Assembly: GCA_041669225.1 (NCBI GenBank)
Contig: JBAYBO010000051.1
Location: forward strand, 1-7,055
DNA: 7,055 nucleotides
Source: UBA1424 sp041669225
GTDB taxonomy: Bacteria; Bacillota_I; Bacilli_A; RFN20; CAG-826
Direction of reading: 5' to 3'
Below the pieces are notes generated by a model. That model had not been told where the DNA came from and did not search any database. It was given only the letters and a program-made list of their open reading frames with translations. The translations under genes were made by a program, and so were the position numbers. This document shows positions 1-5,948 of this stretch, piece by piece. The first letter of the stretch is position 1; each line of letters opens with the position of its first letter.

Positions 1-438
1 GAAATCGAGTATTCCAATCGGGAAGACAACAAGAAGTTATCAAACTCGTCAATCGATCTTCTACTTCATATCCTCGAGCGGTTCACCGCAGTTGGAGAAA
101 GCGTCATTCTTGAAGCTAATTTCCATAAGGACGAATTAGAAAAGGTCAAGCAGTTATGCGAGTTTAATAACAGTAAGGTTGTCCTTCTTTATTTAACGGG
201 CGATATTGAAGCTCTTTATGACCGCTTCCTTTATCGCGAAATGCATAAAAATCGTCACCCCGTTCACCTAACTCATCCCCTTCGCGACGTTAGAGAATTT
301 GAAGAATATGTTCATAGATGGCGTAGCGAGGAAGAAGTCCTTCCCCGTAATTATATCGATGTATCCGGTTGTGACCGCGATATCGTCTTCGCCAAAGCCC
401 TTGAGACACTAAATGCCCTTGAAGAAAAGGGTTCGTAA
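1..438 (+). CDS. P-loop kinase-like (AAA_33-type) ATP-binding protein, 3' part
   Basis: The reading frame is open from the first base to a TAA at 436-438, so 145 C-terminal residues are visible. The start and the P-loop (Walker A) lie outside the window. What is seen matches the second half of small P-loop kinase-like proteins. A strand of type VILEANF is followed by a helix and a VVLLYL strand (the 'nucleotide-kinase' core). Next comes a lid-like stretch with spaced arginines and an RHPVH motif (YDRFLYREMHKNRHPVH), which resembles the R..R...RHPGH pattern of AAA_33/zeta-toxin-like phosphotransferases. Such proteins phosphorylate small molecules or RNA ends; the substrate here cannot be told. 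Only 20 bases separate it from the EF-G-like gene, so the two are probably cotranscribed. The family call is moderately sure; the function is unknown. Confidence 0.6.
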   Translation, partial: EIEYSNREDNKKLSNSSIDLLLHILERFTAVGESVILEANFHKDELEKVKQLCEFNNSKVVLLYLTGDIEALYDRFLYREMHKNRHPVHLTHPLRDVREFEEYVHRWRSEEEVLPRNYIDVSGCDRDIVFAKALETLNALEEKGS

Positions 439-458
439 TATATAAGAAAGGAAATACT

Positions 459-2525
459 ATGGAAACGGAAAAAATTCGCAATATCCTCTTTTTAGGCCAT
501 CAGGGAAGCGGCAAGACAACTCTTGTTGAATCTCTAGCCGGCATCATAAACAATGCTCCAAAAGGAGCGATCGAAAACAAAAACACAATTAGTGACTATA
601 CCGATGAAGAAAAATCGCGTCTCAGCTCATGCAATCTCTCGGTTTTATCGCTGGACTACAATGGGTACCGTCTAAATTTTTTAGACGCACCCGGCAATGA
701 TGATTTTGTCTTTGATGTCATTGGTGTGCTCGATATGGTTAAAGGTGCGGTGCTCGTAATCGATGCCACTAAGCGCATTGAAGTAGGAACAATCAAACAC
801 TATAATCTTTTAACGAAACACGGTGTCCCCACTCTTATTTTTGTTAATAAGATGGACAAGGAATTAATCGACTTTGACTCACTTTTAGACGAGATTAATG
901 AAAAACTTGGTAAGAAAGCCATTTCATTTGTTTACCCAATCGGACATGAAGAAGCTTTTGATGGTTTTATCAACGTCGTTACCTTAAAGGCCCGTAAATA
1001 TGATGGCAAACAAATGGTTGATGATGTCATCTATGATGATAAGAGAGAAAAGATTCTTTCTTTACACAATGTGATTGCCGAGCAAGTGGCTCTTACTGAC
1101 GAAGCATTACTTGAAAAATTCTTCGGTGGCGAAACTCTGTCGATGGAAGAAATTCATCGTGGCTTGCACGCGGCTGTCATTAGCGGTGAACTGACTCCTG
1201 TTTTAGTCGGAAGCGCCAAAAAAGACATTGGTATTATGACAATGCTTGAGATGCTAATTGAATACTTACCTAACCCGGCTGAACTTAAACCTTATGCTGG
1301 TGTTGATAAAGATGGTAAAGAATTAATTCGCAAAACGATTCCGAGTGAACCATTTAGCGCTTATGTTTTTAAAACTTTCTTTGATCAGTATAAAGGTGCG
1401 ATAAACGTTATCAAAATCGCCTCGGGAACACTTAATCTTGGCGACAACGTATTATGTCCGAATACACAGACCACGATGAAGGTTTCGCAAATGTTTTCCT
1501 TATTAGGAAATAAGCAAACCCCTATCACAAGCGCTTCGGCCGGCGATATTATTGGTTTATCAAAACTTGATAACGTCGTTACCGGTCATTCACTATGCGA
1601 AAAAGCTAATCCAATCACATATCCACGCGCGAAGTATCCGACAAGCGTTTATTATCGGTCCATAGCTGCGAAGGTAAGTAAGGACGAAGAAAAACTATAT
1701 AGTTCGTTAGCAAAACTGCAAATTGAAGATCCCTGTCTTGATATTCATCGTAACATTGAGACAAAACAATTACTGATGGGTGGTTTAAGTGATTCACATC
1801 TAAATTATGTTTTAGAGCGCGTTAAAAACATCTTTAATATTCAGGTTGATGTCTCGACCCCCAAAGTTGCCTATCGCGAAGCAGTCAAAAAAGAAGCTTC
1901 AGCTCCTGGTCGCTACATTAAGCAATCGGGCGGCAGTGGTTTTTACGGCGTTGTCGAAATGAAGTTTGGTCCAAGCGGAAGCGACCAAAACGTCTTTGAA
2001 GAAACTGTCTTTGGCGGTGCGGTCCCTAGAAACTATTTTCCGGCCGTTGAAAAAGGCTTTATGGAATCAACTGAACACGGTCTTCTTTCTGGTTTCCCGG
2101 TCATCGGTATGAAAGCCGTCTTGTTAGACGGAAAATATCATCCGGTCGATTCCAATGAATTAGCCTTTAAAATGGCTTCGATTATTGCTTTTAAAGAAGC
2201 ATACATGAACTGTGGACCAACATTACTCGAACCAATTATGAAGATTACGATACACGTTGGAAATGAGTTTACCGGCAATATCATGAATGATCTAAATCAA
2301 CGTCGGGCTCGCGTCTTGAGCATTGACGAAAAGGGTCATGGTCAGCAAGAAGTGACGGCCTTAGTCCCAGAATCAGAAATTCTTGATTATGCGATTCGCT
2401 TGCGTGTTTTATCACAAGGTAGTGGTTTCTTTAACCGCGAATTCGATTCTTATCAGGAAGTTCCTTCTTATCTTGTCGACGGCATCGTTAAAACTTATGC
2501 CGAAGAGAGAAACGAGAATAAATAG
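459..2525 (+). CDS. fusA2: EF-G-like translational GTPase (FusA2 / EF-G-2 type)
   Basis: The product has 688 residues, the usual EF-G length, with all five domains: GTPase (about 8-270), beta-barrel domain II (about 295-385), III (397-470), IV (473-590) and V (592-680). GTP-binding motifs are GHQGSGKTT (13-21), DAPGNDDF (76-83), NKMD (130-133) and GSAK (251-254). Domain IV keeps the EF-G signature QSGGSGFYG and the tip sequence YHPVDSNELAF with His561. It differs from canonical EF-G in three ways. The P-loop is GHQGSGKT instead of HIDAGKT. Switch I has SRLSSC in place of RGITI. The catalytic histidine of DTPGHVDF is Asn80. These changes match the EF-G-2/FusA2 paralogue group, whose cellular role is poorly defined. 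The ATG is supported by AAAGGA at 447-452, six bases upstream, and by the P-loop lying at the expected distance. It is cotranscribed with its neighbours. Confidence 0.9.
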   Translation: METEKIRNILFLGHQGSGKTTLVESLAGIINNAPKGAIENKNTISDYTDEEKSRLSSCNLSVLSLDYNGYRLNFLDAPGNDDFVFDVIGVLDMVKGAVLVIDATKRIEVGTIKHYNLLTKHGVPTLIFVNKMDKELIDFDSLLDEINEKLGKKAISFVYPIGHEEAFDGFINVVTLKARKYDGKQMVDDVIYDDKREKILSLHNVIAEQVALTDEALLEKFFGGETLSMEEIHRGLHAAVISGELTPVLVGSAKKDIGIMTMLEMLIEYLPNPAELKPYAGVDKDGKELIRKTIPSEPFSAYVFKTFFDQYKGAINVIKIASGTLNLGDNVLCPNTQTTMKVSQMFSLLGNKQTPITSASAGDIIGLSKLDNVVTGHSLCEKANPITYPRAKYPTSVYYRSIAAKVSKDEEKLYSSLAKLQIEDPCLDIHRNIETKQLLMGGLSDSHLNYVLERVKNIFNIQVDVSTPKVAYREAVKKEASAPGRYIKQSGGSGFYGVVEMKFGPSGSDQNVFEETVFGGAVPRNYFPAVEKGFMESTEHGLLSGFPVIGMKAVLLDGKYHPVDSNELAFKMASIIAFKEAYMNCGPTLLEPIMKITIHVGNEFTGNIMNDLNQRRARVLSIDEKGHGQQEVTALVPESEILDYAIRLRVLSQGSGFFNREFDSYQEVPSYLVDGIVKTYAEERNENK

Positions 2526-2557
2526 TATTTTATAATTATTAAATAAGGGGTAATGAC

Positions 2558-3313
2558 ATGAAAGCTAAATTTACTAATTTTTTGAAAGAAGCCTGGCGAC
2601 CGACACTTTTAATTGCTGTCGTTTGCCTTGTCATCTATCTTTTGTCGCTTATCGCCGGTGACAGCACCTACTTTGTCTTTTGGGGTGATGCTACGAATAG
2701 TGCAGATGCGACAACGCCTTTTGCTTTTATCCGCGATACTACGAATTTTAATTGGACGTTTATATTAATTTTTGCGGTCGTCATTTATGTCTATGCTTCT
2801 GAACTCAAGAATAAGAACTATCGTGGCATCGTCGCCGGTCTTTCTCTTTATAGCGTTCACTGGCTTTATGAAATCGCCAATGCGATTATTGGAAAAGCTA
2901 GTGGGGCCGCCCTTTGGACGGTCGCACAAGATAGCACTTCATTCATTCTTCTGATTGGTGTTTCTTGGGAGCTTTCAATGATGTTTGCGCTCGCTGGAGT
3001 CATCATGTCGAAACTTCTTCCTGAAGATGCAAAGAAGAAGATTCTTGGCATTAACAATCGTTGGTTGTTTGCAATTGGAAACGCTGCCTTCTTCGCCATC
3101 TTTGAAATTTTCTTAGCGGGCACTCCGGCCTTTATCTGGGTGTATCCTTGGTGGGGAGCAATTCCGGTTTTTATCACAACTTATATTCCCTTCTTCCTGG
3201 CCGCCTTTTTAGTGCCGGACACGAAACCAAAAACGCAAAGAATTTTCCTGATGACAACATGGGGTCTTGTCGTTATCCTTCTCGCCGTACTTATTCCAGC
3301 AGGAATAATTTAA
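2558..3313 (+). CDS. Polytopic membrane protein of unknown function
   Basis: The product has 251 residues and is mostly hydrophobic, with about seven predicted membrane segments near residues 14-33, 66-82, 88-110, 126-152, 168-188, 200-218 and 228-249. A polar loop (about 43-62) separates the first two. Positively charged patches (K2-R14, SELKNKNYR, PEDAKKK, DTKPKTQR) mark the probable cytoplasmic loops. Several polar residues sit inside or at the ends of segments: HWLYE (101-105), SWELS (136-140), FE (182-183) and WVYPWWG (194-200). They look like a conserved functional core, possibly for a lipid-like or metal substrate, but I do not recognise the family. The start is set by AAGGGG at 2545-2550, seven bases before the ATG. 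It is the last gene of the rightward unit, 32 bases after the EF-G-like gene, and is followed by a terminator. Confidence 0.8.
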   Translation: MKAKFTNFLKEAWRPTLLIAVVCLVIYLLSLIAGDSTYFVFWGDATNSADATTPFAFIRDTTNFNWTFILIFAVVIYVYASELKNKNYRGIVAGLSLYSVHWLYEIANAIIGKASGAALWTVAQDSTSFILLIGVSWELSMMFALAGVIMSKLLPEDAKKKILGINNRWLFAIGNAAFFAIFEIFLAGTPAFIWVYPWWGAIPVFITTYIPFFLAAFLVPDTKPKTQRIFLMTTWGLVVILLAVLIPAGII

Positions 3314-3323
3314 AACCAAACGG

Positions 3324-3357
3324 AAACGGATTAGGTAAGTACTCAATCCGTTTTTTT
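3324..3357 (+). terminator. Intrinsic terminator of the rightward operon
   Basis: A perfect 9-base-pair stem is formed by AAACGGATT (3324-3332) and AATCCGTTT (3345-3353), with a 12-base loop, and runs into seven T residues (3351-3357). It starts 11 bases after the stop of the membrane protein gene. It lies between two convergent genes. On the minus strand the same hairpin is followed only by a broken T run (TTTCCGTTTGGTTTT), so termination of the fusion gene here is possible but weaker. Confidence 0.85.
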
Positions 3358-3392
3358 ATGCAAAAAAAGTGTGCAAATAATCAATTAAGTAT

Positions 3393-5357
3393 CTATTTTA
3401 CGGTGTTTTTAACTTCGATTGCTTTTATATTTCTAGGAGCTTGGCGGGCTTTTTCAATTCTTTCTAAGATGTTTTCCATAATGGATAGATATAGCTTATC
3501 ACCGAGAATTTCATCTTCCCAATGGTGGTCAATCGATGGATTATCGTTAACTTCGATGACATAAACTTGCCCGTCTTTTTCTTTAACATCAACGCCATAA
3601 AAACCATCGCCGATGGCATTGGCAGCTTTTAAGGCAATTTCGACGACAGACGCTGGTGCGTCCTCGATTAAAAACGTGGCGACTGGCCCGACGCTGGCCC
3701 GACTTTTATTTGCGTTCCAGTTATAAATTTGCCAGTGATTACGAGCCATAAAATATTTACATGCATAAAGAGGTTTTCCATCGAGAATACCAATTCTCCA
3801 GTCAAAGGCGCTGGGAATAAATTCTTGCGCAATTAGCAACGCGCTTAAACGGAAAAGTTCTTTGAGTTTTAGTTTTAATTCGCTGACATTCGTGACCTTA
3901 AATACACCGCGTGAAGAGGCGCTGTCAGGACGTTTCAAAATAATTGGAAAAGTGAATTCTGATGTAATTTTAACAATCGGCGTTTTAGAACTGACAATCA
4001 TCGTTTTTGGCGTCTTTATATTTTCACTTTTCATAGATTCGTGAAAATATAACTTGTTTGCGCATCGCAAAATCGACCATGGGTCATCGATGACAACCAG
4101 TCCTTCAGCGTAGGCATAACGAGAAAATTGATAAGTGTAATTATCGACATTTGTTGTTGCCCGAATAAACAAGGCATCAAATTGTGGAATACGTGAGTAA
4201 TCAGCTTTCGTAATAAATTCACTATAAAAACCGACTGTGTGAGCGGCCTCAACAAAGCGATCAAGGGCCGTCTTGCCTGATGGCGGTGCTGGTTCTTTCG
4301 GGTCGACAAGAATTGCTAAGTCATACTTGTATTGCTTTATTTTTGAGATGGCATAGCGGTTATGGGCAAAATAGCGCTTGGCATCAGCGATAAGCGTATC
4401 CTCCACTTCAATCTCATCAATTGTTAAAATCCGAATTTTTGAAAGGAGCCAGTGTCCTTGCTTGCTAAATTTAAGTTCGAGAAATGGCGCTTCAAACAAA
4501 CGTAGCATCGCCTTTCCAAGTCGTTCAAAGCGTGGAGGTGTTGTCCGTCCAAAGATAACGGTTAGAGTAATTTCCTTGCGGCTTGAATGGCGAAAGGATT
4601 CTTGAATTAGATCAAACACCTCATCCCCCAGTGATTTCGTGATTGTTTCATCAGTTGCATCTTCTAAGGTCGCGACATTAGGAATGGCACGTAATCCACG
4701 AGCAGAAGCGAGTAATGAGACATAGTAGCCAATCGTTTGATAGCCGAGTTTCGTGCAAAGATTAAAAACGCGCAATTCTTTTGCATATTGAAAGCTATTA
4801 TCGTTTAGAAAGGATTCGGCGCTTACAATTTCGAGATTAGGAATTCGGGCTAACCAGTCACAAGGTTGATCGATGATGGCAACGTTTGCTAAATAGCGCT
4901 TTTCTTTTGGATTCTCTTTTAAGACGAGCAACATTTTATCAGCGTGTTCGCCGAAAGCATAATAGTTTTTGATAATATCAACCTTTCGAAAGCCAAACGA
5001 GCGATACCATTCAATCGTTGTAAAATCTTGACTATCGACTTCTAAACTGATGTTGCTGATGTTTTCGTTTTTCGCTTTTTCAATAATATGTTGTAGCAGA
5101 AAGTGACCAAGTGATTGGTGACGATATATAGGTAAGATGGCAATTGAATAAATACGCCACGTTTTGCTATAGCAAAAGACAGTGATACTCCCAACTGGTA
5201 TTTCATCGTGTTCGATGATATATAAGTCTTGGTGTGTACTCGTCAAACTTCTTTTTAAGGAAGATAATGAAAAACGCCGTTTTGGAACAAAACAGTGTTC
5301 CTCAAGCGCTTTTAAAAAGAATAAATCATCTAGGTTGGCTTTTCGTATGTAAGGCAT
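3393..5357 (-). CDS. GNAT acetyltransferase - RLAN - ATP-grasp (RimK-like) fusion ligase
   Basis: This 654-residue protein has three parts. Residues 1-148 are a GNAT acyltransferase domain: IRKANLDDL start, central beta strands, an acetyl-CoA loop YRHQSLGHFLL (78-88) with Ser82 at the first glycine position of motif A, and the C-terminal WYRSFGF. Residues about 155-310 fit the RimK-like N-terminal (RLAN) domain, with the typical GYYVSLLASARGLRAIPNVATLED. Residues about 315-635 are an ATP-grasp ligase: NKLYFHE (435-441), ILKRPDSASSRGVFKV with Lys475, the QEF hinge (511-513), DWRIGILDGKPLYACKYF, and GVDV...YVIEVNDNPSID with the likely Mg ligands Asp590, Glu602, Asn604/Asn606. ATP-grasp enzymes form amide bonds through acyl phosphates, and RimK adds glutamate to a protein C-terminus; the substrate here is unknown. 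RLAN-ATP-grasp and GNAT proteins are known as neighbours in predicted peptide-modification loci. The ATG at 5357 matches the GNAT start, and TAG at 5376-5378 blocks extension, but no Shine-Dalgarno precedes it. It is flanked by terminators, so probably monocistronic. Confidence 0.88.
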   Translation of the reverse strand: MPYIRKANLDDLFFLKALEEHCFVPKRRFSLSSLKRSLTSTHQDLYIIEHDEIPVGSITVFCYSKTWRIYSIAILPIYRHQSLGHFLLQHIIEKAKNENISNISLEVDSQDFTTIEWYRSFGFRKVDIIKNYYAFGEHADKMLLVLKENPKEKRYLANVAIIDQPCDWLARIPNLEIVSAESFLNDNSFQYAKELRVFNLCTKLGYQTIGYYVSLLASARGLRAIPNVATLEDATDETITKSLGDEVFDLIQESFRHSSRKEITLTVIFGRTTPPRFERLGKAMLRLFEAPFLELKFSKQGHWLLSKIRILTIDEIEVEDTLIADAKRYFAHNRYAISKIKQYKYDLAILVDPKEPAPPSGKTALDRFVEAAHTVGFYSEFITKADYSRIPQFDALFIRATTNVDNYTYQFSRYAYAEGLVVIDDPWSILRCANKLYFHESMKSENIKTPKTMIVSSKTPIVKITSEFTFPIILKRPDSASSRGVFKVTNVSELKLKLKELFRLSALLIAQEFIPSAFDWRIGILDGKPLYACKYFMARNHWQIYNWNANKSRASVGPVATFLIEDAPASVVEIALKAANAIGDGFYGVDVKEKDGQVYVIEVNDNPSIDHHWEDEILGDKLYLSIMENILERIEKARQAPRNIKAIEVKNTVK

Positions 5358-5418
5358 AAATAGAGGAGCAAATTTCTAAAAAAATGGTGTTGTGCCCCAA
5401 ATCACCTCGTAGACACCT
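5358..5418 (-). promoter_or_regulatory. Foldable 5' leader of the fusion gene, possible pseudoknot or attenuator
   Basis: Between the possible promoter and the ATG lie about 60 bases with two pairings visible on the minus strand. GGTGT (5417-5413) pairs with ACACC (5390-5386), and GGGGCA (5398-5393) pairs with TGCTCC (5370-5365, one G-T pair). The second helix starts in the loop of the first, which is the topology of an H-type pseudoknot. The first helix is followed, after one base, by seven T residues (5384-5378), which could act as a weak attenuator. The segment GAGGTGAT (5408-5401) is complementary to the usual 16S rRNA 3' end but is 43 bases from the ATG. No known riboswitch class was recognised. 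This is inference from reading one sequence. Confidence 0.25.
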
Positions 5419-5424
5419 AGTGAT

Positions 5425-5453
5425 ATTATATTCTTTTGCAAAAAAACAAGTGA
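5425..5453 (-). promoter_or_regulatory. Possible sigma-70-type promoter of the GNAT-ATP-grasp gene
   Basis: On the minus strand a perfect -10 box TATAAT lies at 5430-5425, 67 bases before the ATG. The -35 region is poor: TCACTT lies at a 17-base spacing (5453-5448), and a better-looking TTGTTT is only 13 bases away. The location between the upstream terminator (5479-5507) and the gene supports a promoter somewhere here. The exact assignment is uncertain. Confidence 0.4.
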
Positions 5454-5478
5454 GTGGAAAACAATAATTTTGTTAAAG

Positions 5479-5507
5479 AAAAACGTGACTATCACAAGCC
5501 ACATTTT
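5479..5507 (-). terminator. Intrinsic terminator of the metal-uptake operon
   Basis: Directly after the TAG of the Fur-family gene the minus strand reads AAAATGTGGCT (5507-5497), a six-base loop TGTGAT, then AGTCACG and five T residues (5490-5479). The arms give an 11-base-pair stem with two G-T pairs, and the pairing includes part of the T run. This is a convincing stop for the ABC transporter-regulator transcript and isolates the downstream fusion gene. Confidence 0.75.
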
Positions 5508-5948
5508 CTATTGCGCATTTTCTTTATTTGAGTTGCTAATTCGCTTTTTTAAACACGCACCGCAGTAACCATATATTTCCATCTTGTGGTTAATTATGGT
5601 GAAGTTTTTATCTACGATAAGCGGCTCGTAGTTCACTAATGGGCAGTTATTGATAGCAAACATCTTGCGGCAATCAAGGCAAATCGCATAGTGGCTGTGC
5701 TTATGAGTGGCGAGTTCATATAAAGCGGAGGAACTCTCGGTTATGTCGATGCGGCGGACAATATCTGCTCCGAGCAAAGCTTCGAGTCCACGATAAAGAG
5801 TTGAAGGCCAAACTTTATCATCGATTTTCAAAATTTCAGTTGTTATTTGAAGAGCTGAAAGCGGTGATTCGGCCTCACGAAGAACATTGACAATCGCTTG
5901 ACGAACGCGGGTTTTTTTAAGTTCTTTGGGCCAATTTCCTTCAGTCAT
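5508..5948 (-). CDS. zur: Fur-family metalloregulator, probably Zur
   Basis: The product has 146 residues, the normal Fur-family length. The N-terminal winged helix-turn-helix covers about 10-80, with TRVRQAIVNVL and the recognition helix PSTLYRGLEAL (48-58). The C-terminal dimerisation and metal domain has HKHSHY (82-87) and two CxxC pairs, C90-C93 and C129-C132, which in this family form the structural Cys4 zinc site. His82, His84, His86, His121 and Glu124 are candidates for the sensory metal site. It starts inside the permease gene (ATGACTGA, eight-base overlap) and has AAGGAG five bases upstream. Cotranscription with a zinc/manganese-type ABC importer suggests that it represses this operon when metal is plentiful, so Zur is the best guess. 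A manganese-sensing Mur/PerR relative cannot be excluded from sequence alone. Confidence 0.88.
   Translation of the reverse strand: MTEGNWPKELKKTRVRQAIVNVLREAESPLSALQITTEILKIDDKVWPSTLYRGLEALLGADIVRRIDITESSSALYELATHKHSHYAICLDCRKMFAINNCPLVNYEPLIVDKNFTIINHKMEIYGYCGACLKKRISNSNKENAQ

Noticed and set aside
2531..2536. Perfect TATAAT just before the membrane protein gene
   Set aside because: No acceptable -35 box exists at 16-18 bases (AGAAAC at 17), and a start 7 bases downstream would leave almost no room before the ribosome binding site. The A+T-rich gap between cotranscribed genes explains it.
3148..3564. 138-codon plus-strand open frame across the convergent junction
   Set aside because: It overlaps the membrane protein gene, runs through the terminator hairpin and into the antisense of the fusion gene; the product has no recognisable domain and no ribosome binding site was seen.
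4031..4605. Open frames of 92 (minus) and 75 (plus) codons within the fusion gene
   Set aside because: Both are alternate-frame shadows of the continuous 654-residue gene, whose domains run uninterrupted through this region.
5386..5417. Similarity to the guanidine-III riboswitch (ACGAGGTG in a pseudoknot-like leader)
   Set aside because: The ACGAGGTG string and the topology are shared, but the third loop is U-rich and lacks the GACAAG-like segment of that class, the helix lengths differ, and the downstream gene is not a guanidine gene.
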